A stretch of DNA of 64,000 nucleotides from Medicago truncatula (GCF_003473485.1 NC_053042.1:51795762-51859761), one strand, 5' to 3'; positions 48,212 through 60,333 are shown, counted from the stretch's first letter. Notes: generated from the letters alone by a model not told the origin. Made by a program: numbers and translations.

Positions 48212-50836
48212 CTAACAACTTAAGGTAATGCCAAAATGGGATTGGATTCACCTATAGAAAAAGATCCCATTTCATAATTGGCAAGAATTAGGAACAGACA
48301 AAGTACTAGTACCCTGAAATTGAGACCAAATATAATTTAATTTAGAGGGAGGACCCATCTCAATGCCTTGACATGTATTAAAGTAATAGGCAAAACTACT
48401 ACATGATTCTTTAACTTAAATCAAATTTGCAAATCAATTTTTTTTTTATCTATTTTATGTGTCAAGTTGGTCCTTTATGCTTCAAAATATCAACAATGTT
48501 ACTAAACATTTTCCATGTATGTATGTTATCAAAAGTCATACCAGATGATTCATTCAAAAAAAAAAAAAAAAAAGATTCATCTTCAAATTCATCAAAATTA
48601 ACATTAATTTATTTAAATTAAGTTAACATCCTCCTATCAAGTTAAAAATAAACACAATGATGAAATATTGGTAATACATTAAAAGATTTGAATAGGTATG
48701 ATATAGTGGTGGTTGTGTGAAATACAATAGAAGGGCTTTAGTTTTAGGCATGGTGGTGTCTTGTGCCTGTCAAACATTCTAACAAATTGTATTTTTATTA
48801 TTTGAATCTGACAATGACGTTATTGTTGTTGGACAACTGTAGACAAGTATCCAACTAAGCAGTTTGAAATCCTATCAAGCTCATTCAACCTAATTAAGAT
48901 CCTGTTTTGTTAACAGTTTTTAACATATATTTTTCCTGGATTATGTGCATCCAGTTACTCTTAGTATTGGCTTGTCGTGACATTTAAATCACTCACAAAA
49001 TGAAGCACAACCACTCTTTAGATTAGGCGTGTCCCGGTGTCATACATACGTCGTGTTCGATATCAACACGACACCGACATATATAATTACACTGAATTAT
49101 ATGATTTTTTTAAAATTATTAGCGGTGTCAACATGTCAGTATCTATATAATATCCATATTTATGTCCGTGTTTGTATGACAATTTAACTCTGCTTCAATA
49201 TATACGGCTCTATTTAGTTTACTAATTAACCATTTAGGTCACACTTTTCTTCTTGCATGTTTTATTTATTTATATTAATTGGAAGCCTTAAAAATAAATA
49301 TATGACTCTGTTTCTGGCATTGCATGCAATTACATAATTTGATTTTACATATAAATTTTAAATAGCCAAATATTTTATAAGCCGGCAGGGGCACGACTTC
49401 GGAAGGAAAAAAATATATTGTTGATCAATTGGTAGGAATTTTCCCGTGTATTCATTTTTGCCATTATAATATTATGATTATGTATGATATATATGATTAT
49501 GAAACAGTTGGCATTGGTATTTAGTTATCTATTTCTGACCAGTTAATATTTGCTACAACTAATTTTTTATCACGTGGCCTTTAAAAGAAAGGTTTATATT
49601 AGAATTGAAGTGCAAATAGAGAATATTTTTATGATTAACAACTGCTAATCTCATAGTTCAGATGAGAATGGACTAACCAATTTCTCCAATCTTCTATTGC
49701 AAGAGGTAGTTTTTCGCAATTTATGTTGCTCGTTTGCATGAAACGCTTTAATGATAATTTCTTTTCATATGTTTCTCCATGAAAATAATCATATTCGAGA
49801 CGTGTTTTATGTTAAATATAAGAACAGTGTTATATCTCTAGAAAAAGAGTATCACAATCTCTTCAAGAATAAAGACCAGTCAATCCCAATGCACTATTTT
49901 CCACAATGGAGATGTGGCTGAAAAATAAAAAGTGAATAATAAATCATGCAATAAACACTTGCCAATTGTGTATGGAAATTTTCGTTATGTTTATCTCTCT
50001 CATTAGAAATAGCATTTTCATAAATATGAAGACTAATCTCTTCTACTTCTACTAAGACTCAACCCCGTTGATTTTTTTTTTCTTCACATTTCCTATTTGT
50101 TAAGTACTAATACTATTGTTTTTGAGTTTAATTCAATCTATTTAACTATTCATTCAATTTTGAGGTAATTTTTTTACATTTTTTCATATAAAAATAATTT
50201 ATTTCAATTTTGAGTCATGTTAACTTATGCCCTTGGAGCATATATTAAACAATCTAAAAAGAGCAATTTGAAAAACACAATAATAGGACAACTTTTAAAA
50301 AGTTGAATGCACGCATTTTGATATGTGTATTTCTATTATGAGTTGAGGATACAAGTTAACATTTGTCTTTTTTAATAAGTTCTCTCTACAAGGAATTATA
50401 TTCGAGATACTATTACATATTAAATTTAGGTACCTCTAATTTAAGGTGTTTTGGATACGCTTTAAATTGGTTTTATGATAAAAACTCATTCAATATATAT
50501 ATATAAAATTTCAACAATTTATATTGGTTTTGAATGACTAATTTTAAAGACCTTATCCGTTCTGATAGAATTTAACAGGGTTTTAATTTGAATTAGTTTT
50601 CTACTTGGAGAATAATTTTGTTTGCTAACTTGTACCTAAGGGTACAAGATAATAAACTAAATGTAGAAATTTAATCTTGAAAGTTGTGTATTTATAATCT
50701 TAAAAACTTAAAAATTTATCATTTCAAAGCCACATTTATTTTTTAATTCTATTTTTAAAATTCTTGTCTAAGGGTACAAGTTAGCTTTTTCTCACTTTAA
50801 TTGTCATTTTTATGTTTCAATACAACATTAAGAGAA
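48212..50836. other. Intergenic between bHLH 2 and the bHLH pseudogene
   Basis: AT-rich, no gene. An A19-type run is at 48555-48573. A gtgtcccggtgtc / ccgtgtttgtatgac block at 49026-49185 resembles a repeat also seen in the Arg/Ser gene intron (gtgtccggtgtccatg, 16345). Confidence 0.5.
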
Positions 50837-51380
50837 AAGGAAGTAACACCGCCAATGATATGTTATTTTCTTGTCTTCTTCTGTTGGGTTAAGTTAAGGG
50901 TTGTTGGTCCATCAACTGGAACAAGAAATTAAACCTCCTAACCGAAGGCAAGGCAAGTCAATGAAGGCCACAAATATTGTAATAGTTTTAATCCTAGCTA
51001 GTATGAATCATATTGTATGATGTTTGACTTCAATAACTTTAAACATTGGAACTCTTTTTTATTTTTATTTTTATAATGATTGACATTTCATTTGTCAACC
51101 ATATAACATTATTGGATGATTTGAACTGCTTTAAAATCCACATGAAGTCAAAACAGATTGAATGTCCATTTTAATATTTTGGTTGAATTTGATGCGCTCC
51201 TTTCTTTCTTTTAATTTCACTTCTAGAATGTAAACTGATTAATTATTATTATTATTATAATTTGACTTGCCTACATATTTTCACAATTTTTAAAAACATT
51301 TGAATTACAAGATAAAGTAATACTATATGCATTGTCTATTGAAATTATTAAATTTTTGTATTTGTTTGAACTGGAGTTAA
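50837..51380. repeat. Segmental duplication, copy A (3' flank of bHLH pseudogene)
   Basis: Starts gaagtaacaccgcc and includes ttcttgtcttcttctgttgg, cctcctaaccgaaggcaagg and gattgacatttcatttgtc. The same ordered blocks recur at 57823-58636. Non-coding. Confidence 0.82.
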
Positions 51381-51474
51381 ATATGAAATCTCATGAATTA
51401 GTCTTAATAATACAAATAAACTAATTATATCCTCTTTAATTACTATGCTATCATGATCACATATTCATCTTCCT

Positions 51475-52917
51475 TTAATTTGTTGGAGAAGAAAAGCTGA
51501 GGTCTAATCCAATGTTCATTCCATTGTAAGCAATTGGAGCATACATCCACATGCTCAAAAGCTGTTTCATATCCAAATAAATAAATAAACAATGAATTAA
51601 TATTTATCTTTTGCATATAAGAAATTGAAAATTGGAAGTTTCTCAAATAGTTACCTTAATTTGAAGCTGCAAAAACTTCACATATTGGACAGCTTCCTCA
51701 AGCATAGTGCTAATATCCACCTACAATTCACAAACAAAAAAAGTTTGAGAATTTGACCATCTTAACCAATTATTGAGTAATAGTTCAATATTGTTTGTCA
51801 TTAAGAAAGCTACCTTAGTTCCATTTGGGACAAGAGTTTGCAAGATTCTCAATCTTTCATTTATTCTTTCTCTTCTCCTCTGCACAAAACATGAGGAAAA
51901 AACCTATAATGAGAGACATTTAACTAAAAGCAAAGAAAATGTTACCAATACAGTGGTTTAATTGGCATGTACGCACTATTCTTCATCATGATTTTATTAA
52001 GTGCATGTTTAAAATTACGATGAATTTGATGAAATCGCGATGGCAAAATGATTGAAATCTAAAGTGTAACATTTACCAAAATCATGATAACATATTGTGA
52101 TTCAGCATAATTCACTTGAATCCAAATACGCACTAAAGAAATGTCCTTCAAAGGGGACTTACTCTTGCATAAATAAATGCTCTGTGCATCGGTGGCAGGA
52201 CCACTTCCTGCCTTTGATTTTCTACATAACTTAGGTGCTTCATGTTCTTTTGGGCTTAGAATTGAAGGTTTTCCTCCATTTTGCTCCAGAGAAGAGTCAT
52301 GCCACGTTAGGCCCTCTTCATTGTGGCTCATAGTAGCATATTTTGGACGTAGTAGCTTTTAAACTTGATACTCTCTTCGACCTGTTTTAACTGTCGTTTT
52401 TTTTTTGTAGAAAAAATTATTTTTATTTATTTGTCATTTTCAAAGTTTAATTTAACATTAACTATTTTTCGTCAATAATACCTTAACTATTTATTTCATA
52501 GAGAAATAACCTTAAAACGAAAACGGAAAATGATAGGAGGGTGTATTATGATTCTACCTCTAGTAAGCTCCTAAATCTTTTTGTAGGGTTTCCCAAGTTT
52601 TAGCTTCTGTCCTCTTCTGAAGTAGGTTCAGAACTTGTCATCATTTCATGCTCCCTCTCATCCCGCAAATTGTTGTCAACAAGAACTAAACATGACCCTT
52701 CATGATTAATGCATTCATAGTTTATCTTTTTTGTTAAGTTATGATCCAAATTTTGTGGACTAAATTTGGCATCTTCCATGGAAAAAAACATGGACAAGGA
52801 ATCAATATTTGTTCCCAAATCACATGAATAGCTTCCTCTACTTATAGTTGAAAAGATATCAGCACTATGATCAGTGCTGGTGCTAATCTCTTGGTAGAAA
52901 CACATAAAATCAGCATA
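51475..52917 (-). pseudogene. RSL-class bHLH pseudogene, copy 3
   Basis: Exons corresponding to copy 2 can be aligned: exon 1 remnant 52917-52558, exon 2 remnant about 52355-52163, exon 3 51879-51814, exon 4 51720-51655, exon 5 51561-51475. Lesions: the first ~48 codons with the start and the EEADFM motif are missing; a stop (TAA) follows EEDRS in exon 1; the exon 2 acceptor region is replaced by MITE-like sequence; a 4-bp duplication (ttta) just before the basic region shifts the frame (QSIY then LCK); and 9 bp encoding SED are lost from exon 5. Exons 3 and 4 remain clean and very similar to copy 2, so decay is recent. Confidence 0.9.
52376..52545. mobile_element. MITE in the bHLH pseudogene
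   Basis: The left end tctcttcgacctgttttaac and the right end aaacggaaaatgataggagg form degenerate inverted repeats of Stowaway style. It lies where copy 2 has the 5' splice acceptor of exon 2. Confidence 0.5.
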
Positions 52918-52935
52918 CAACCAAATTATACATAG

Positions 52936-53025
52936 CATTAAGGGACTTGCAGATTCTTCGACCCTTGCAATTTCCATAAGCATTATGAGACTTGTAGATT
53001 CTTCAACCCTTGTAATTTCCAGTTT
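52936..53025. repeat. In-frame 45-bp direct repeat
   Basis: Block cattaagggacttgcagatt and the following ~25 bp recur 45 bp later with few changes. On the minus strand each unit reads about LMEIARVEES plus five residues. It lies just upstream of the truncated pseudogene exon 1 and is open in the same frame. Confidence 0.75.
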
Positions 53026-54381
53026 TTCAAGTTCTAATTTAACTTATCAAGAGCTTATTGTCTTTTTCAACCTTGCTTAATAATCACCAACCCAGTATTA
53101 AAAGTATTCTGAGACTTAAAACTGGATAATCTAATAACATTGAACCGAATAGAAAAAACCCATATACGTCACAGAATATCTATATTACCCAGAAACCATA
53201 CTAACCAACCCATTCAAAATTATTAAATCAATAATTATTTATTTAAACATAAATTGAACCACAATATATATAGATGTTTCCACGATTGACAGGGACTTTT
53301 TTTTAGGGTGAGTTCACTTTTCAATTTGATCAACTAAACCAGATCTGGAAAAATAAAATTCATCTTCCGAGTCCAAATAAATCCATCTCAGTAACAAACA
53401 AACACAAGAAAAACACACAAATTGGTATCCCGGCTGAAGAATAAAATTGAAGAACTGAGTCGGAATCGAAGACGGAAACATTGGACAGTAAGGTGGACAA
53501 ATCAAAGAATAAGAATAAGAATAAGAATTAAGAACAGAGAGAGGGGTTTATGTAGGAGTTTATGGTTTTCTTTAGTCTGGTACTGTTGTGGAAGATGAAA
53601 AAAATTGGTTCATGGTGATAAAGAGATTCTCATATTTGTTTTGTATCTCTCATAAATTATAGGGCTGAGTCGAATTGAATCGAACTTGTCTGAGTTCGGT
53701 TCGACTCGATAAGAATTGGTTCGTTCAAACTCGAGTTTGACACGAATTTTTTTTTTTTTTTTTTTTTAAGCTCGAGTTAGACTCGTTTAATAATTTATTC
53801 ACGAACAACTCGATTCAACTCATTAAACTCAAATCATTGATATTGAATCAATTTTTAAGTAGTTTGGTAGAATAATACATACTGTACCAGATAATAAACA
53901 AAAGAATACTAGTTCCCCTACAATTAATAATTATTTTTCTTAACAATTTTTTTTTTAAATAGTCTCTGGATCATGATTTGCAGGGACTATTTTAAAAAAA
54001 AAATTGCAGGGATGAAATTTAAAAAAAAAAAAATTTACCGTCATATTTGCAGGGAGCAAAAGCATATTTTAGCCTTGGGAATATAACCGTCTTGATTGAT
54101 GGTTGTGAGATTGAAGACAAAAGAAGAAAATCTAGTGATGAAGGAGTATGATAAGGATGTGTTCTTGGTTTGATCTAATGATCAAAAACTAACTTTCCCA
54201 TATTGGGAAAAAAGTAGCTTTCCCATGCTAAACCTCATCAGGAAAAGAAACTATTTTAGTTCAACCACAAGAAAAATGTCTCGTACCGTGAGATATTACA
54301 CAACCAAAAACTTATTTCAACAAGTACAGAAAAGATCGTTCAAAAGCAAAATTTAAATTGTTAAGAAACATCTTAACATCT
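53026..54381. other. Intergenic, repeat-rich
   Basis: At 53290-53560 there is a leader-like CT-rich stretch on the minus strand (ctctctctgttcttaattc) that could be the 5' end of a lost gene. 53660-53840 carries ttcggttcgactcgat-type repeats and a T22 run. No coding gene supported. Confidence 0.45.
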
Positions 54382-54735
54382 TTAATTGCGGGTAACATTA
54401 CGGATGAGATGCTCTAGGGCATCGAACCTAGGATCCACAACAGCTTTCACCTTAGTTTCTACCTTGTTGTCAACCATAGTCTCAAGAGAGGCTACTTGAG
54501 TCCTAATAAAATCAAAGACGGGTTCAATTGGTGGTAGAGGTGTATCATAGCGCCTACGAACACGACCACGCCCACCACGGCCCCTTCCACCAGCAAGGTG
54601 AGCTTGATCGGCTTCTGGATGTTGCGGATATGGTCCCTCAACCACAGGCATAAGAACATGACCACGCCCATGCCCACGGCCACCACGGCCCCTTCGGCCA
54701 GCAAGGTGAGCTTGATCAGCTTCTGCCACATGCAT
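54382..54735 (-). CDS. Hypothetical RGG-repeat protein, possibly an exon
   Basis: Open frame of 117 codons ending TAA. It contains two copies of EADQAHLAG(R/G)RGRGGRG about 40 residues apart. A hydrophobic/coiled segment follows (FDFIRTQVASLETMVDNKVE), then a terminal DALEHLIRNV helix. RGG arrays usually bind RNA or nucleic acid. The frame stays open a little upstream (YRTAP before the ATG), so it may be a downstream exon of a gene that begins near 55379. It could also be a retroelement gag-like fragment. Family not recognised. Confidence 0.45.
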   Translation of the reverse strand: MHVAEADQAHLAGRRGRGGRGHGRGHVLMPVVEGPYPQHPEADQAHLAGGRGRGGRGRVRRRYDTPLPPIEPVFDFIRTQVASLETMVDNKVETKVKAVVDPRFDALEHLIRNVTRN

Positions 54736-55115
54736 TGGAGCAGTTCGATATCCACTTCATAACAAAGAGAAACTTCAGACATAATGTACAGAATAATTTG
54801 ACATAAGCAGGAGTATTTCCACAACAAGAATTAGGGACATCAGTCCAAATTTATTAAAGTTAATAGGCTAGACCACAGGAAGATAAATGGCCACATCAAG
54901 TTAATAGGCCAGAGCTACCTAATTGGGGACAGAAACAATAATTCATATAATTACTTCAAAATAACACCAAGGAAAACATTCATAATATGTATCAAAAACA
55001 TTGCAGCATTAATTTAGTTCAACACTTCGACTGAGCAACATTTGAAGTCTATTAAGTATCAGAATGACACAGAAAAGACAATAAATAGTGTTACCAAAAA
55101 CACCACAACAAACAC

Positions 55116-55379
55116 TTAACACAAGGAACAACCAAATCTTGGTATCCAATTTGCACAAATAAATAGACTAAAACTTGGATCGTTCAATGTGGTGTGAGCC
55201 ACAATGCCAAAGTTCAACGGCTCATGAAGTTCGAAACTAGACCCGGTGTTAAAATTCAATGGCTGATAATTAGTCCATCCCTGTTGATGGTAAACATTTT
55301 GTTCGAAAATAGTTAAGTTATCATAGTCGAGGGCCATATTGTCAAAAATCCAATTGCTTTCATTAAAACCACCAGACAT
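55116..55379 (-). CDS. Hypothetical small protein or first exon
   Basis: ATG at 55379 begins MSGGFNESNWIFDNMALDYD and reads 87 codons to TAA at 55116. Composition is gene-like (NYQPLNFN and EPLNFGIV form a weak internal repeat), not AT-slippage. It may be the first exon of a gene whose later exon is the RGG frame at 54382-54735; I could not fix the splice sites. Function unknown. Confidence 0.35.
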   Translation of the reverse strand: MSGGFNESNWIFDNMALDYDNLTIFEQNVYHQQGWTNYQPLNFNTGSSFELHEPLNFGIVAHTTLNDPSFSLFICANWIPRFGCSLC

Positions 55380-55995
55380 CTGTCACCGATAAAGAGACAT
55401 AGTTGAATTTGATTTAATTAATAAATTAAACACAAATAATCCAACAGCAAAACTGTATATCAAATACTATAATAAAAGATACAAAAATAATGTAAAATAA
55501 AAGAATGGAAGAGACAAACCGTTTCAAATTGGAATTGGATGCAGTAAAATGTTGAAGATGAGAAACCAGAAATCCCCAGTAAAACCCAGAAGGAAAATAA
55601 ATACGACACTTTTAATGATCATAAAAAGTGAGATTAATAGAGATAGATGGAGAGAAAAGAGATCAAATTCTAAATTGATTTCACAAGAAAAAATTATTTT
55701 ATCATTTTTAGAATCTGATTTCTTTTCTTTTTTTGATTAATAAATTGTAACAAAAAAATCTACCATCAAATTTGTAAATATATTTTTGATAATTTTTTTT
55801 TACTAAAACCTTCGTTCAAGGATGAAGGATTCAAATTAAAAAAATGTTTAGTCTACAAGAAATGGAAACAAGTTTAAAAATTAATTTACATGCTAATCCT
55901 TAAAATCTTATAATATGTTTATCCTTAAAATCTTACCTGTTCATCCTTAGAAAAAAATGTAAACAAGTGCCAGGTCTATACTTTGAGGGTTCTGT
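55380..55995. other. Intergenic AT-rich
   Basis: Nothing supportable; the open frame at 55549-55740 is Lys/Ser-rich and lacks context. Confidence 0.45.
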
Positions 55996-56005
55996 ATAAT
56001 ATAAT

Positions 56006-56402
56006 GGTTAAATATGTTTTTAATCCTTATATTTTACGCCGCTTTAAGAATAGTCCTTACATTTTATTAAATGTTTTTAAAATCCTCATATTTTATCTCC
56101 GATATCAAAATTAATCTCTGCTCTTAAGTCTGTAACGGATTGTTGATGTGACAGTTAGTGGATCCCAAAATGTAAGGACTATTTTTCAAAATCACGCAAA
56201 ATGTAAAAATCAAAAAACATATTTAACCCTAAAACAATTAAGACTCACTAACTGTCAAATCAGCATTCCGTTAAAGAATTAACAACAAGGACTAATTTTG
56301 ATAACATAGATAAAATGTGAAGATTTTAAAAACATTTAATGAAATATAGGAACAATTCTTCAAAGGAGCGCAAAATATAAGGATTAAAAACATATTTAAC
56401 TC
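56006..56402. mobile_element. Foldback MULE-like MITE, 397 bp, exact 10-bp TSD
   Basis: The left end ggttaaatatgtttttaatc and the right end ggattaaaaacatatttaac are inverted repeats; gtccttacattttattaaatg recurs inverted inside. Exact 10-bp duplication ataatataat at 55996-56005 and 56403-56412. A single end of the same type (gggttaaatatgttttcaat) lies at 8107 in the second xylanase gene intron. Confidence 0.85.
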
Positions 56403-56412
56403 ATAATATAAT

Positions 56413-57298
56413 ACACATTCTATTATAGATGATGCTTACATTTCTTTAAAATAAATATAAAGAATGTCACATAAAACTGGGAATGAATGAAAATCACCTG
56501 TAAACAGGGGGAAAGTAAAAAGTGGAAGTAGAAGGTGGTCCCTCTAAAAAATGGAAGGGAACAGAAATGACTTACTCCAAATTAAATAACTAACTATATA
56601 AAGCATAAATAAATGTTGAGTACATCAAAGTCGAGTATATGATTCAATTCGTTTCTCTCAAAAAAAAAAAAAAATGATTCAATTCGTTGATGCTTAAAAT
56701 ACCTCAGACACCAGTTACGAAGGATGGCAAAAATGCAAAATAAACGTTTTTTAAACTTTTTAGATATTCTTAAAAAACTGCAGGTATTTTAAGTTGAATA
56801 CATCATTTTCATTTATTCAAAAGTTAAATATATTTTGGATCCGTATAAATATAAGGACATTTCGTTTCAGTTCTTCCAAAAACTTTCTTCAACTTTTAGT
56901 CCCTATAAAATTTTCAATCACTACTTTTGATCCCTATTTTTAAATAATTTTTTCTATTTTTATAATTATTATTCTTTAAAAAAACATTATAAACATTCTC
57001 TGTAAGAAAAATAACAACGTAAAATGTCAATAAAAATATTCGTTTGAAGTTGTATTTTTATATTATTGATTAGAATATGAATTTTTTTGTGTTTTTTACA
57101 TGACTATTTTTTATGCTTGCGGATGCTATTATCAATTATAATAGAGATTGTTCTTCTATAAAATAAAAACAAAAAAAACACTCAAAAAATAAGAAATAAA
57201 AAAAAAAGTGAAGGAGGAACATAAATTACTAAAAGAAAAACACGACTTGTGTAAAGGAGCAACATAAATTACTAAAAAACCTCTTGCAAGATATGAGA
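56413..57298. other. Intergenic AT-rich with MITE debris
   Basis: Partial repeats such as gttaaatatattttggatcc and tttagtccctataaaatttt at 56822-56940 resemble ends of ttaaatatg-type MITEs. No gene. Confidence 0.45.
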
Positions 57299-57565
57299 TT
57301 AACAATTGATTATCGTAGGTGATGATACTACATTGTACTGTATCTTTCTTTCTTGCTGCATTACCATAGAGAAAACTCTATTTATTTGAGGTAAAGGATC
57401 CATTAACAATACTTGTGATGTTACACCTTGATAATCTTCATTTAAACCCATCAAAAACTTGATGATTCTATCTTCTGCTCTAAAGAACAAATCCACCATG
57501 GATAAAGCTTCAAGTGAATAAATCTCTGTTCTTTCAACTTTCAAGTTAATGAAGTCACACAGCAT
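57299..57565 (-). pseudogene. Copia-type retrotransposon gag fragment
   Basis: The 88-codon minus-strand frame includes IIKFLMGLNEDYQGVTSQVL, then MDPLPQINRVFSMVMQQER, hallmarks of the gag region of plant Ty1-copia elements. No zinc knuckle, protease, integrase or LTRs were found around it, so it is an isolated relic. Confidence 0.85.
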
Positions 57566-57822
57566 ACAAGTATCGAAAAAACTTAATCTTAAAACTTTTT
57601 AGTAAGGACAATTTTTAGAATTCTAAAATAAAATTGAAGATAATTATGCGAATATAATAAAAATGCAAACATGAAACCAAAAAAAAATAAAAATGTAAAC
57701 ATCACAGCTTTCCTCTCTTCTAAAAAACTTCAATTTAGGGGGATAAAAATGGTGTTAGAAGGAATTTGACACCCCTTCCTTCCCTTCCCCTTCAAAAATC
57801 TCGAACCTAGAGCTACTTGAAG

Positions 57823-58636
57823 GAAGAAGGAACTAACACCACTTATGCTATGTTCTTTTCTTGTCTTCTTCTGTTGGTTTGTTAAGTGTAGTTGGTCCAT
57901 CAGCTGGAACCAGAAAAACCTCCTAACCGAAGGCAATGCAAGTCAATGAAGGCAGCAATTATTTTTTTTCCTTAAAACTCGGCATCCGACTTAAGGATTG
58001 ACCAATCAGACGGTCCAATATATGGCCTCATTTAAAACCAAAGCTAGAGTATAACTCTATGAATTTGGCCTATAAAAATTGATACCGTCGAGAATCAAAC
58101 CTAAAATTTGAAAGAACACACTCCAATGTCAAAGTATTAGTGGATCAACTCAAATGGATTGCAATTATTATACAATTAGTTTTGCTTCTTCTTTCTTTTC
58201 AAGTTATTATATTAATTTTGATATATGTCTGGTCTGACTTCATTAACTTGAAAGTTGAAACTCTTTTTGGTTATTTTTTAAAAGGATTGACATTTTATTT
58301 GTCAACCATTTAACTCTTACAGTATTGGATGATTTGAACTATACAATTAAATCCACACGAAGTCAAAAAGGGAAGTTCAAACCGAATGTCCATTTTAATA
58401 TTGGGTTGAATTTGATGATCTCTTTTCTTTCTTAATTTCTTTTAATTTCAATTCAAGAAATGTAAATTAATTTTTTGTTTGATCAAGCAAAGAAATACTA
58501 AAAAAGACCTGAAGAGGGCCAGATTGATTATTATAATTTGACTTGCCAACTTCTCGCAATTTTTAAAGGCGTTTAAATTAGTACAGGTTAAAGTACAATT
58601 TTAGTATATGTATTTGTTTCAACTTTGAGCACACAA
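57823..58636. repeat. Segmental duplication, copy B
   Basis: Collinear with 50837-51380, including ttcttgtcttcttctgttgg, cctcctaaccgaaggcaa and gattgacattttatttgtc. Two extra segments, 57964-58160 and about 58471-58527, interrupt it relative to copy A. Confidence 0.8.
57964..58160 (-). mobile_element. Retroposon of about 197 bp with 9-bp TSD and empty-site paralogue
   Basis: Begins with a T-run on the plus strand (poly(A) on the minus strand) and contains cggcatccgacttaaggatt and gaatcaaacctaaaatttg. Flanked by the exact duplication gcaattatt at 57955-57963 and 58161-58169. The paralogous copy A has one site only (ccacaaatattgtaatag), supporting insertion after the segmental duplication. Confidence 0.72.
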
Positions 58637-60333
58637 TTTTTCAGATGTTAAGCTAATTAAAGAAGTTTCTACGTATGAAACCAAAACATGATACCGATGG
58701 TCAAATAAACAAGCATATATTTTATATATCAACAGTGTGTCAATTCTGAGATTTTTCATATTCTTTTATAATATGACCTCTGAAGAGGTAGTAAGGTTGG
58801 ATAAGTGGCCATATTCATATACGATAACATTTGACTTTTAGGAGAAAAGAAACACTGAAAATTTCCTTCAACTCTTTTGCATGCGCATTCATTCCAAATC
58901 ATTCATTATTAGAGAATTATGATGCTCTTTTTATATGACTGTTATAATAGTGATGTAACAACAGCCTAAATCATTCATTATTGGTATATTTTTATCATCC
59001 AAATTAACGGTGTTCATACATCAAATGATTATATGATTGGGTTTGGGTTTTGAAATCTAAGATCCAAAGAAAAATGACAACTACTTACAACTGTTGGTCA
59101 AAGTGGGGAGGAGCTTGGTTCTATTAAGCAATGTCTCAAATTTGAGTTTTGCAGGTAAATGAACGAAAAAGGAATAAATCATCAATTTAATCATTCTTTT
59201 ATTAAGTTACTCTCTAAATTATATAAATATAGTAAATAGTTTCTAAATATATAAATTTTTACTAGTTTCTTGATATCAAGAGTTTAGAGACTAAATTGAC
59301 GGATTTCAAATCTTTTAAAAACTACAAAAACAACAACCAAGTTTTATCCATCTAAGTGAGGTTAACTACATGGATCAAATTATACTATAATGTTCACCGC
59401 CGAACACTATGTTTCATACAACATCATCGCTCTTACAGTTGTTTGATAAAAAAAAAATCCTTCAACTTGAGTGATCTTTCACATCACATAAGGCATTTAA
59501 GACTATTTACTATTTCAACCATTCAGCTTGAATTCGATGATTCACATATTTTTATATTTCTATGTATAAACCTTATTTAAACTGTGTAGCTTGTGCTATG
59601 ATATGATCACGAACTTTTACCTATATAATAGAAATACTTTACATTTTGCTAAAATTACACTCTATACTCTACGTTCCTGTCTCCTATCTCTCCAAATCTT
59701 TTAGAGACTACTTATTATATTTTTTATTTCTTCATTTTTTTAATAAAAAAATTATAATTTATATTTCTATAGTTTAAGGACTAAATTGAATAGAAAGTGG
59801 TAGTTTGAAAACTAAATTGATGATTGATTAAAAAGAAAATAATCGTGGGATGAGCTTGCCTCTGTAAATGGATCCAACCAATTCGACAAGGATTAAACAG
59901 AGTTGTTTTTGTCAAAGATATGAAGCATATTGGGGTTGGCCAAGAGATAGGGGTGTGTAAACTTGATGCCTAAAAAGTCTAGAATATAAGGAAAAAAAAA
60001 ATATACAACTATTTAATGACAACTTTAAAAACAACTCTCTCATAATCACATTGCGCTCTTACTCTCTCCCCATTTCCTTCTCTATGTTGTTTTTGTCCCA
60101 AAAATGGTTATACATATGTCATTCCATAAAATATATTGTTAACACTTTCATAGGGAATAACAGTCCTGTTTATATTCCTTCCAAAAAAACAGTCCCGTTT
60201 ATATATTGTTATAATCCTATCACATTTATACGGAATAACACTCCTGTTTACGACATGTAACGCGCACCTAAATGTCAACTTCACAATATTCTTGTTTATA
60301 TTATCTTAATTACTGCCTGCCTATGATTTGCAG
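58637..60333. other. Intergenic, repeat debris
   Basis: No gene recognised. aatcatcaatttaatcattc at 59178 and ttaaggactaaattgaatag at 59773 belong to small MITE-like repeats also seen near 21240. A short duplicated phrase ggaataaca(g/c)tcctgtttat occurs at about 60154 and 60232. Confidence 0.45.

Noticed and set aside
59356-60260. Plus-strand frames at 59356 and 60051
   Set aside because: AT-rich, no family resemblance, and they overlap small repeats.
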